A stretch of DNA of 64,000 nt from NCBI RefSeq assembly GCF_018614915.1, contig NZ_JAGGNU010000055.1:124001-188000 (forward strand). Reading direction: 5' to 3'. Shown here one piece after another: positions 26,940 to 33,959 of this stretch (positions within the stretch are counted from its first letter, which is position 1; every line of letters starts with the position of its first letter). Below the pieces are notes generated by a model that was given only the letters and a program-made list of their open reading frames with translations, was not told the origin of the DNA and ran no database searches. Origin of the DNA: Variovorax paradoxus (GTDB taxonomy: Bacteria > Pseudomonadota > Gammaproteobacteria > Burkholderiales > Burkholderiaceae_C). The position numbers and the translations under genes were made by a program.

Positions 26940-28193
26940 TCAGGACGCCGCTGAAGCGACCATGCTTTTGGCAGTCTTGTCGGCAGCGCGCAAGGGCATG
27001 CCCTGCTCGATCAGGCCGGCATGCAATGCGGCACCGAGCGGCAGGATCTCGTCGTTGAAATCGTATTTGCTGTTGTGCAGGAAAGCGCCGCCGCGGGCGT
27101 CCTGCCCGATGCGCATGTAGGCGCCCGCCTTCTTCTGCAGCATGAAGGAAAAATCCTCGGCGCCCATGCTGGGCTCCATGTTGCGCTCGACGTTGTGCGC
27201 GCCCACCAGGGACTGCGCGACGTCGCCGGCGAACATCGCCTCGGGCGCCGTGTTGATGGTGGCGGGATAGATGCGCTCGAACTTCACCTGAGCCGTGGCA
27301 CCGAAACCCGAAGCGACGGCGGCGCACAGCTCGACGAGGCGTTGTTCGACCTGTGCCTGGACCCTGGCGCTGAAGGTCCGCACAGTCCCCACCAGCATGG
27401 CCTTGCCCGGCACCACGCTCATGGCGCCGAGGTCGCCGGCCTCGACCGCACAGATGCTGACCACTGCCGCGTCGATCGGGCGCACGTTGCGCGACACGAT
27501 GCTCTGCACTGCCGTGATGATGTGTGCCGCGACCAGCACCGGATCGACCGTGAGGTAGGCGTGCGCGCCATGGCCGCCCTTGCCCACGACCTCGATCGTG
27601 ATGCGATCGGCGGCCGCCATCATTGCACCTCGGTTGATGCCCACCGTTCCGGCAGGCAGGCCCGGCCAGTTGTGCATGGCATACACCGACTGCACGGGAA
27701 AACGGTCGAACAGGCCGTCCTCGATCATCGCGCGCGCGCCGGCAAAACCCTCTTCGCCGGGCTGGAAGATCAGCACCGCGGTGCCGTCGAAGTCGCGGGT
27801 TTCGGCAAGATAGCGCGCGGCCCCGACCAGCATGGCGGTGTGGCCGTCGTGCCCGCAGCCGTGCATCAGGCCGGTCTTGGCCGAACGCCAGGCGAAATCG
27901 TTCTCCTCGCGCATGGGCAAGGCATCCATGTCGGCCCTGAGGCCGATCATGCGGCGGCTGGCCGTCGACCGGCCATGGATCACGCCGACCACGCCGGTCT
28001 TGCCGATGCCGGGATGGATTTCGTCGACGCCGCAAGCCTTTAGCGCCTCCTGGACACGGCCGGCCGTGTAGATCTCCTCGAAGCCGAGTTCGGGATGCGC
28101 GTGCAGGTCGCGCCGGAAGGCCGCGATCTCGGGGTAGAAGCGCGCAATGTGTGCGAACGCCCTGCCGTTCGCCTGCAGACGCGACTCGCTCAT
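26940..28193 (-). CDS. M20 family amidohydrolase (hippurate/N-acyl-amino-acid hydrolase type)
   Basis: 417-residue cytoplasmic metallo-amidohydrolase of the M20D branch, which removes acyl groups or splits small amide-linked amino acids. Metal ligands are visible: MHGCGHDGHTAML at about 109-121, the GEEG motif (FQPGEEGFAGARAM), and the C-terminal MGAEDFSFML with its Glu. Dimerisation domain around VVGKGGHGAHAY. Its ATG overlaps the stop of dppB by one base (TGATG), so translation is coupled. Position inside a peptide-import operon implies it hydrolyses the imported compound. Confidence 0.92.
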   Translation of the reverse strand: MSESRLQANGRAFAHIARFYPEIAAFRRDLHAHPELGFEEIYTAGRVQEALKACGVDEIHPGIGKTGVVGVIHGRSTASRRMIGLRADMDALPMREENDFAWRSAKTGLMHGCGHDGHTAMLVGAARYLAETRDFDGTAVLIFQPGEEGFAGARAMIEDGLFDRFPVQSVYAMHNWPGLPAGTVGINRGAMMAAADRITIEVVGKGGHGAHAYLTVDPVLVAAHIITAVQSIVSRNVRPIDAAVVSICAVEAGDLGAMSVVPGKAMLVGTVRTFSARVQAQVEQRLVELCAAVASGFGATAQVKFERIYPATINTAPEAMFAGDVAQSLVGAHNVERNMEPSMGAEDFSFMLQKKAGAYMRIGQDARGGAFLHNSKYDFNDEILPLGAALHAGLIEQGMPLRAADKTAKSMVASAAS

Positions 28194-29173
28194 CAATGGC
28201 CTCCTGCGCGGCCGATGCGCAGGCGCGGATCGACCACGAAGTACAGCAGGTCGACCACCAGGTTGATGACGACGAAGATCAGGGCGATCAGGCACAGGTA
28301 GGCGGCCATCACGGGAATGTCGGCGAAGGTCACGGCCTGGATGAACAGCAGCCCCATGCCGGGCCACTGGAACACCGACTCGGTGATGATCGCAAAGGCG
28401 ATCAGACCGCCCAGTTGGAGCCCGGTGATGGTCATCACCGGCACCAGCGTGTTCTTGAGCGCGTGGCCGAAATGGATGGACCGGTCCGAAAGGCCTCGAG
28501 CGCGGGCAAACTTGATGTAGTCGGTGCGCAGCACCTCGAGCATTTCGGCGCGCACCAGCCGCATGATCAAGGTGAGCTGAAAGATCGCGAGCGTGACCGC
28601 CGGCAGCACGATGTGATGCCAGCCGTCGGCTCGCAGCAGGCCCGTGCTCCACCAGCCGATCTGGACCGTCTCTCCGCGCCCGAAGCTCGGGAACCAGCCG
28701 AGCAGCACGGCAAAGACGAGGATCAGCAGGATGCCGATCAGGAAGGTGGGCAGCGAGACGCCGAGCAGGGAAATCGTCATGAACACCTGGCTCATGAAGG
28801 TGCCGCGGCGCAACGCCGTGTAGACCCCCATCGGGATACCGATCAGCAAGGCCAGCAGGGCTGCAGCCAGCGCCAGTTCGAGCGTGGCCGGGAAGCGCTC
28901 GCCGATCAGCCGCGAAACCTTGCTCCCCTGCCTGAGGCTCAGGCCGAACTCGCCTTGCGACGCATTGACGAGGAAATGCCAGAACTGCACGAAAAAGGGC
29001 TTGTCCAGCCCGAGGCCGACACGCAGTTCGCGGATCTGATCGGGCGTGGCGTCCTGCCCGAGCAGGAACACCACGGGATCGCCCACGTACTGAAAAAGAA
29101 GAAAGGCGATGAAGGCGACCGCGATCATGACGATCACGGCCTGGATCAGGCGGCGCAGTACGAAAGCAGTCAT
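28193..29173 (-). CDS. dppB: Dipeptide/oligopeptide ABC transporter permease, DppB type
   Basis: 326-residue permease with six helices. It begins MTAFVLRRLIQAVIVMIAVA and has the DppB block LRVGLGLDKPFFVQFWHFL; the EAA loop is ARARGLSDRSIHFGHALKN, and the end is the family-typical DLLYFVVDPRLR. Partner of DppC, which is encoded two genes away, because the amidohydrolase and receptor 1 are inserted between the permease genes. Confidence 0.93.
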   Translation of the reverse strand: MTAFVLRRLIQAVIVMIAVAFIAFLLFQYVGDPVVFLLGQDATPDQIRELRVGLGLDKPFFVQFWHFLVNASQGEFGLSLRQGSKVSRLIGERFPATLELALAAALLALLIGIPMGVYTALRRGTFMSQVFMTISLLGVSLPTFLIGILLILVFAVLLGWFPSFGRGETVQIGWWSTGLLRADGWHHIVLPAVTLAIFQLTLIMRLVRAEMLEVLRTDYIKFARARGLSDRSIHFGHALKNTLVPVMTITGLQLGGLIAFAIITESVFQWPGMGLLFIQAVTFADIPVMAAYLCLIALIFVVINLVVDLLYFVVDPRLRIGRAGGH

Positions 29174-29261
29174 TCAGCAGAGCATGTGTTCAACGATGCT
29201 AGCAGAGCAAGGTGCGTGCCCAAGAGGTGGTTCCCCGGGTTGCGCCTTGCTCGAAGCCGCG

Positions 29262-29289
29262 CCAAAAGAGCAGCCCACAAAGGGGCTGC
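29262..29289 (-). terminator. Intrinsic terminator after receptor 2 gene
   Basis: On the minus strand GCAGCCC and GGGCTGC (29270-29289 overall) form a 7-bp stem with a 6-base loop, followed by TCTTTT. It lies 20 bp after the receptor 2 stop and about 90 bp before dppB, so it may make the receptor message more abundant than the transporter message, as usual for ABC receptors. Confidence 0.6.
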
Positions 29290-29308
29290 AATGCTGCTTC
29301 GCAGCGGA

Positions 29309-30889
29309 TCAGTTCACCTTGATGACGCGCCAGTCGAGCCGGTTGTCGGCGCGATGGACTACCTCGATGTTCTTCTTCATCGCCCACGGGATGATCTGGT
29401 TGTGCAACGGGATATGCGACACGTCGTCGTTCTGCAATTGCAGCGCCTCGGCCAGCAGGCGGTCGCGCACGGGGAGGTCGGTCTCCGTCTTCACCCGATC
29501 GACGATCTGGTCCATCTTCGGATTGCTGTAGCGGCCGACGTTGTAGTTGCCGTCGCCGCCGCTGCCCACCGTGCGCGTGAGCGACTGCAGGCTGTAGAGC
29601 GCGTCGAAGGTGGGCACACCCCAACCCAGCATGTAGATGCTGGCTTCGTAGCGCTGGATCATCGGGAAGTAGGTCACCAGCGGCAGCGTGCGAAGCTTCG
29701 CCTTGATTCCCACGCGCGCCCACATGGCGGTCACGGCCTGGCAGATTTCCTCGTCGTTGATGTAGCGGTTGTTGGGGCAGGCGAAATCGACCTCGAAGCC
29801 GTCTGGATAGCCGGCATCGGCGAGCAGCTTCTTGGCGGCGGCGGAATCGTAGGGATGGCGCTTGTGCACGCCCTCGGTCCAGCCGTTGACCTGCGGCGCT
29901 ATCAATGCGCCGGTGGGCTGGCTCAAGCCCCTCATCGTCACGCGGTTGAGGCTGGCGCTGTCGATCGCCTGATAGAGCGCCTTGCGCACGCGCTGATCCT
30001 TCAGCGGATTCTTGCCTTTCACGCTGGAACCGGGCAGCTCGTCGCGGAACTGGTCCATGCCGAAGAAGATGGTGCGGTTCTCGACGCCGTCGATGACCTT
30101 CAGATTGCCGCTCTGGCGCAAGCGCCCCAGATCCTGCGGACTGGGATCCAGCACGAAGTCGACCTCGCCCGACAGCAGTGCCGCGACGCGCGTGGCTTCG
30201 GACTTGATTGGGCTGTAGATCACCTCCGTCACATTCGAGTCGTTCTTGCCCCAGTAATTGGGGTTCTGCACGAGCACCAGGCGCTGGTCCGGCTGCCATT
30301 CCTTGACCATATACGGCCCTGTGCCCATGGCGTTGCGGTGGGCATAGCTTTCCTCCGGCGTCTTGATGTCCTTCGGTTCGACCGACTTGTTCTTCTCCGC
30401 CCAGGCCTTGCTCATGATGCGCAGCTCCGTCAACTGATTCAGCAGTACGGGATTGGGGCCCTTGAGCAGGATGTCGACGGTATCCGCATCGACCTTGACC
30501 ACCTTGTCGATGCCTTGGGCGTAGACGGCGTAATTGGACGTCTTGGCCATCGCGCGGGTCAGCGAATACACCACGTCTTCAGCCGTCAGCGCCGAACCGT
30601 CGCTGAACTTGACGCCGCTGCGCAAGGTAAAGCGCATCTGGGTGGGCGTCAGAAGCTTCCAGCTGGACGCCAGCTGGGCCTCCGGCTTGAAGGTCTTGCT
30701 GTTGTAGTAGACCAACGAGTCGTAGATGGCCGCGTGTACGCCGTTGCCCAGCGCATTGTTCTGCGAATGGATGTCGAGCGTGGGAATGTCGCTCGCGCTC
30801 GTCCATTTGAAAGTCTTCGCATGCAGTGCAGGCGCTGCAAACACAAAGGCCGCGAGGGCAACAGGAAACAGTACGCGCTTGGCATCCAT
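29309..30889 (-). CDS. Peptide ABC transporter substrate-binding protein 2
   Basis: 526-residue family 5 periplasmic receptor, first gene of the operon. Signal peptide MDAKRVLFPVALAAFVFAA ends at LHAKTF. Family blocks: SASDIPTLDIHSQNNALG, LRSGVKFSDGSALTAEDVVYS, NAMGTGPYMVKEWQPDQRL, LKDQRVRKALYQAIDSASL, LADAGYPDGFEVDFAC. It is clearly homologous but not close to receptor 1, so the two probably differ in ligand. The upstream palindrome and the downstream terminator fit separate, higher expression. Confidence 0.93.
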   Translation of the reverse strand: MDAKRVLFPVALAAFVFAAPALHAKTFKWTSASDIPTLDIHSQNNALGNGVHAAIYDSLVYYNSKTFKPEAQLASSWKLLTPTQMRFTLRSGVKFSDGSALTAEDVVYSLTRAMAKTSNYAVYAQGIDKVVKVDADTVDILLKGPNPVLLNQLTELRIMSKAWAEKNKSVEPKDIKTPEESYAHRNAMGTGPYMVKEWQPDQRLVLVQNPNYWGKNDSNVTEVIYSPIKSEATRVAALLSGEVDFVLDPSPQDLGRLRQSGNLKVIDGVENRTIFFGMDQFRDELPGSSVKGKNPLKDQRVRKALYQAIDSASLNRVTMRGLSQPTGALIAPQVNGWTEGVHKRHPYDSAAAKKLLADAGYPDGFEVDFACPNNRYINDEEICQAVTAMWARVGIKAKLRTLPLVTYFPMIQRYEASIYMLGWGVPTFDALYSLQSLTRTVGSGGDGNYNVGRYSNPKMDQIVDRVKTETDLPVRDRLLAEALQLQNDDVSHIPLHNQIIPWAMKKNIEVVHRADNRLDWRVIKVN

Positions 30890-30967
30890 AGTTAACCATC
30901 CGTCACAAAGTGAAAACGCGGACTATGCAACAGCCGGGCCAGCTTCGGCCATGGGAAAACTCCGACC

Positions 30968-30981
30968 CAGGGATATCCCTG
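30968..30981. promoter_or_regulatory. Palindrome upstream of the peptide-transport operon
   Basis: CAGGGATATCCCTG is a perfect 14-bp palindrome about 80 bp before the receptor 2 start. Size and position fit an operator for a dimeric regulator; no regulator gene is adjacent. Inferred. Confidence 0.3.
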
Positions 30982-31002
30982 TTCTCAAAAGCCCGAGCAA
31001 AG

Positions 31003-31038
31003 AAAAAAGCCACCCGACTTGCGTCGGGTGGCTTTCAA
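31003..31038. terminator. Intrinsic terminator after the porin gene
   Basis: AAAGCCACCCGAC (31006-31018) pairs perfectly with GTCGGGTGGCTTT (31023-31035) around TTGC. Read on the minus strand it follows the porin stop by about 35 bp and has a T-run. Confidence 0.9.
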
Positions 31039-31073
31039 ACTTCCCATTGAAGCTGGCTTGCGCCAGCGTCAAA

Positions 31074-32324
31074 TCAGAAAGCGTGACGGATACCGATGTC
31101 GTAACCGGTCGAGGTCTTCGGCAGGAAGGCCTGGCCCGGAGCAGCCGACGAGGTGGTCACGAACGACGGGCCACCCAAGGTCAGAGCTGCACCATCCTTG
31201 TTGCGGATTCGAGCCACCGTTGCGTACAGGGCCGTGCGCTTCGACAGGTTGTGCACGTAGCCGATGGCGAACTTGTTGGCCGACGGGTCGTCAAGCAGCG
31301 AGAACGGCACGTTCAGGTCGTACTTGACATGCGAGTAGGCCACGCGGATCAGGCCAGCGCCCACCGGCACGGTCGCGCCGAGCAGGTAACCCTTGAGGTC
31401 GATGTCGTTGCCGACGGTGCCGGTCACGAACGGCGTGTCGACGTCGATCTCGTTCTTAAGGCGCGACACTTCACCGAACAGCTTCACGACGCCGAAGTCG
31501 TACGAAGCGCCGAGATTCCACGTCTTCACCGAGGTGGTGGTGCCAACAAAGTAGTTGTCGCCGATCGTGCTGTTGCCATACGAGGTAGCGACGTCCAGCG
31601 GGCCATTGGCATAGCCGACGCGGCCGCCGACGTAACGACCGGTGCGCGAGTTGTTCAGCGCGGTCGGGGTCACGGTACCCGGATCGAACTTGTTCTGCTC
31701 GTGGAAGCCGTACTGCACCTGGCCATAGAAGCCACCGAGGTTCGGGGGCAGGAAGTAGCCGATGGTGTTGCTGGCGCGAACGTAGTTGTTGCCGCCAACG
31801 TTGGGGACGCCGGCGACCACCGGGGGCGCTGCACCGTTGAAGGTGTTGAACGCATCGTTGGCCGTGCTGACGAGGTTGGTACCCACGCCGTTGGTGCCGA
31901 ACGGATCGAACACGGTGTCGTTCCAGAAGGTCGGGGTGTAGTCGCGACCCAGGCGGACTTCACCAAAGCCGCCCGACAGGCTCACGGTCGAACGACGACG
32001 GAAGGTCGAGATACCGGTTTGGCCGTCGTCATTGCTGATCGGGGCTTCGAGCCAGAAGCTGGCAGCCAGACCACCACCGAGGTCTTCCGTACCACGGAAG
32101 CCCAGACGGCTGGAGTTGTAGCCCGAGTTCGCCAGCACCGTGCGGCTGGCCTTGATGCTGTCGACGAAGAAGGGGCTGCCCAGCCTGGGGAAGCCGATAT
32201 TTTCCGACTTGTTCGAGTAGCTGCTGACCGAGGCGTCAACCACACCGAACAGGGTGACCGACGACTGAGCCGAGGCAACACCAGCAACAGCCAGGGCAGC
32301 CAGGGCAACTAGAGATTTTTTCAT
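31074..32324 (-). CDS. Gram-negative general porin (OmpC/Omp32-like)
   Basis: 416-residue outer-membrane beta-barrel for passive diffusion of small solutes. Signal peptide MKKSLVALAALAVAGVASAQ ends at SAQS. The mature protein begins SSVTLFGVVDASVS, the standard first strand of Burkholderiales porins; further hallmarks are SRLGFRGTEDLGGGL, the loop 3 region RRRSTVSLSGGFGEVRLGR and the C-terminal STGYDIGIRHAF with final Phe for barrel assembly. ATG 32324 gives the proper leader; an ATG five codons earlier is unlikely. The leader contains a conspicuous Shine-Dalgarno-like hairpin at 32412-32432. Likely abundant. Confidence 0.96.
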   Translation of the reverse strand: MKKSLVALAALAVAGVASAQSSVTLFGVVDASVSSYSNKSENIGFPRLGSPFFVDSIKASRTVLANSGYNSSRLGFRGTEDLGGGLAASFWLEAPISNDDGQTGISTFRRRSTVSLSGGFGEVRLGRDYTPTFWNDTVFDPFGTNGVGTNLVSTANDAFNTFNGAAPPVVAGVPNVGGNNYVRASNTIGYFLPPNLGGFYGQVQYGFHEQNKFDPGTVTPTALNNSRTGRYVGGRVGYANGPLDVATSYGNSTIGDNYFVGTTTSVKTWNLGASYDFGVVKLFGEVSRLKNEIDVDTPFVTGTVGNDIDLKGYLLGATVPVGAGLIRVAYSHVKYDLNVPFSLLDDPSANKFAIGYVHNLSKRTALYATVARIRNKDGAALTLGGPSFVTTSSAAPGQAFLPKTSTGYDIGIRHAF

Positions 32325-32411
32325 TGCAAGTTTCTCCAAGGTTAAACATAGGGCTCCGGTGCGAAGGGCTCACCGTGACTGGCACATTTGTGCGCCTACC
32401 GGACCCCGGGC

Positions 32412-32432
32412 CAACCTCCTTTTGGGAAGTTG
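32412..32432 (-). other. Hairpin with Shine-Dalgarno-like arm upstream of the porin
   Basis: CAACCTCC and GGAAGTTG pair (one mismatch) around TTTTG. On the minus strand, the porin sense strand, the distal arm reads AAGGAGGTTG, a full anti-SD complement about 90 nt before the porin start, without a start codon at proper distance. Whether it is transcribed is unknown. Confidence 0.3.
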
Positions 32433-32504
32433 TCGCTATTGCACCAGAGCCTCTTCCCGAGGGCAAAACAAATCGCCCGAAATCACGGCCGGGTCAGGCG
32501 TTTC

Positions 32505-32520
32505 GTTGCAGTAGTGCAAC
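32505..32520. promoter_or_regulatory. GTTGCA/TGCAAC dyad between porin and coq7
   Basis: GTTGCA-GTAG-TGCAAC is a perfect 6-4-6 dyad in the 282-bp divergent region. It shares the TTGTTGC/GCAACAA half-site look of the dyad over the small-RNA promoter at 33788-33804. Binder unknown. Confidence 0.3.
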
Positions 32521-32606
32521 AAAGTTTGCATGCCCTTCGCGGCACCATCATGTGAAACATGACCCGCCTCGCAGGTGATCCATTGCACATCGGTTCCAAT
32601 GGCTCC

Positions 32607-33236
32607 ATGACCCGTTCGCTCGACTCCGTCCTGGCCGTCGCAGATGCGGCACTGCGCACCCTGTTCGCCAAGCCGCACGCCAGCCGGAGCGCCCCCCTGC
32701 CCGCCACGCCAGCGGGCGAACTCAATGAGGCCGAACGCCGGGAAGCCGGCGCATTGATGCGTGTGAACCACGTTGGCGAGGTATGCGCCCAGGCCTTGTA
32801 TACAGCACAGGCCGCCGTGACCCGGGATCCGGCGCTGCGAGCGCATTTCGATGAGGCGGCGCGTGAGGAAACCGACCACCTCGCCTGGACGCGGCAGCGC
32901 CTCGACGACCTGGGAGCCCACGCCTCGGTACTGAATCCGCTCTGGTATCTGGGCGCATTCGGACTGGGTCTTGTTGCCGGCCGGCTCGGCGATCCCCTGA
33001 GCCTGGGCTTTGTCGCCGAGACCGAGCGTCAGGTCGAGGCCCACCTGGATGGGCATCTCGACCGCCTGCCGGCAGCCGACACCGCATCACGCGCCGTGAT
33101 CAACCAGATGAAGCTGGACGAAGCGCGCCACGCGGCACAGGCCTGGAGTGCGGGCGCCCAGGAATTGCCGGCGCCCGTGAAAGCCTTGATGCGTCTGGCC
33201 TCCCGCGTAATGACGGTCGTGGCCCACCGAATCTGA
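32607..33236 (+). CDS. coq7: 2-polyprenyl-3-methyl-6-methoxy-1,4-benzoquinone monooxygenase (Coq7)
   Basis: 209-residue diiron hydroxylase of ubiquinone synthesis, which adds the C6 hydroxyl in bacteria that lack UbiF. Two-fold ferritin-like ligand sets are visible: Glu in LNEAERREAG, then MRVNHVGEVCAQ, REETDHLAW, AETERQVEAHL and LDEARHA. ATG 32607 is chosen over 32559, since Coq7 proteins start with a short MTRSLD-type leader and are about 210 residues. No strong ribosome binding site. Membrane-associated through its helices. It stands alone. Confidence 0.94.
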   Translation: MTRSLDSVLAVADAALRTLFAKPHASRSAPLPATPAGELNEAERREAGALMRVNHVGEVCAQALYTAQAAVTRDPALRAHFDEAAREETDHLAWTRQRLDDLGAHASVLNPLWYLGAFGLGLVAGRLGDPLSLGFVAETERQVEAHLDGHLDRLPAADTASRAVINQMKLDEARHAAQAWSAGAQELPAPVKALMRLASRVMTVVAHRI

Positions 33237-33258
33237 GGGGGCGGAGGCCGCGCCGTGC

Positions 33259-33708
33259 TCAGGTTTCGATCAGATCGAAGCTGGTCGTGATCTCGGCGGT
33301 CTTGGCCAGCATGACGCTGGCCGAGCAATAGGTTTCGTGGCTCAGCGCGATCGCGCGCTCGACGGCGGCGGCCGGGATTCCCTTGCCGGCCACCGTGAAG
33401 TGCATATGGATCTTGGTGAAGACCTTGGGGTCCTTTTCCGCCCTCTCGCTGGTCAGCTTGACGCTGCAACGCTCGACTTGGTGCCGGCCGCGCTTCAGGA
33501 TCAGCACCACGTCATAGGCCGTGCAGCCGCCGGTGCCGGCGAGCACCGTCTCCATCGGCCGGGCGGCAAGATTCTGTCCGCCGTTCTCTGGCTTAGCCGC
33601 GTCCGGTGCTCCGTCCATCATCAGGACGTGGCCGCTGCCCGTCTCGGCGACAAAACCCATTGCCGATCGGGTACCGGCGTTGCCGGTCCAGCTCACTGTG
33701 CATTCCAT
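33259..33708 (-). CDS. OsmC-family protein (YhfA-like)
   Basis: 149-residue OsmC/Ohr fold protein. The two conserved cysteines of the family are present, in LAGTGGCTAYDVV (about residue 61) and SHETYCSASVML (about 128). The N-terminal strand block MECTVSWTGNAGTRS and the spacing fit the YhfA branch rather than classical OsmC or Ohr; a thiol peroxidase activity is possible but unproven for this branch. Convergent with coq7, 22 bp apart. Confidence 0.88.
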   Translation of the reverse strand: MECTVSWTGNAGTRSAMGFVAETGSGHVLMMDGAPDAAKPENGGQNLAARPMETVLAGTGGCTAYDVVLILKRGRHQVERCSVKLTSERAEKDPKVFTKIHMHFTVAGKGIPAAAVERAIALSHETYCSASVMLAKTAEITTSFDLIET

Positions 33709-33787
33709 GTTTTTCGGGGCTCCAGGGGTTACGACGGGGTAAAAAAATCACGCCGGCGTCAATTTGTGTTGGAAAAGCGTCACGGGC

Positions 33788-33818
33788 TTGTTGCAACGCA
33801 ACAAACTCTCGATATACT
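33788..33818 (+). promoter_or_regulatory. Sigma-70 promoter with overlapping dyad, for the small RNA
   Basis: -35 TTGCAA at 33791-33796, 16-bp spacer, -10 TATACT at 33813-33818: a strong promoter by base-match, in an AT-richer pocket of a GC-rich genome. The dyad TTGTTGC-AAC-GCAACAA (33788-33804, perfect 7-3-7) covers the -35 box, as a repressor site would. Confidence 0.65.
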
Positions 33819-33824
33819 TTATTT

Positions 33825-33914
33825 CATCGCACATGAACCCGTGTGCATCGGTTGTCTCCTCCACCCTCCCAATTGGTGGATTTAGCCCCGAGCCGCAAGG
33901 CTCGGGGCTTTTTT
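33825..33914 (+). ncRNA. Candidate small RNA with anti-Shine-Dalgarno stretches
   Basis: About 90 nt from a predicted start 7 bp after the -10 box to the end of a T-run. Structure read directly: hairpin 1 GCACATG/CGTGTGC with an AACC loop (33829-33846); a single-stranded link with UCUCCUCC (33855-33862); hairpin 2 UCCACC/GGUGGA with a loop containing CUCCC (33860-33880); and a terminator AGCCCCGAGCC-GCAA-GGCTCGGGGCT followed by six T (33884-33914). UCUCCUCC and CUCCC can base-pair with Shine-Dalgarno sequences. No coding frame fits. The layout recalls the beta-proteobacterial toxic small RNA class known from Rfam, from memory. It could instead be a leader of ilvA, but the terminator ends 45 bp before that gene. 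Confidence 0.7.
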
Positions 33915-33959
33915 CTTGGGCCCGGGTGCAGCGCTTCCGCAGGCCTATGATCGCGGCCC

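Noticed and set aside
25315..28035. Single 906-codon frame joining receptor 1 with upstream sequence
   Set aside because: The first 370 codons are the amidohydrolase gene read out of frame; receptor 1 has its own signal peptide and ribosome site at 26913.
28151..30895. 914-codon plus-strand frame across dppB and receptor 2
   Set aside because: Spans several real genes and an intrinsic terminator on the other strand; no recognisable protein.
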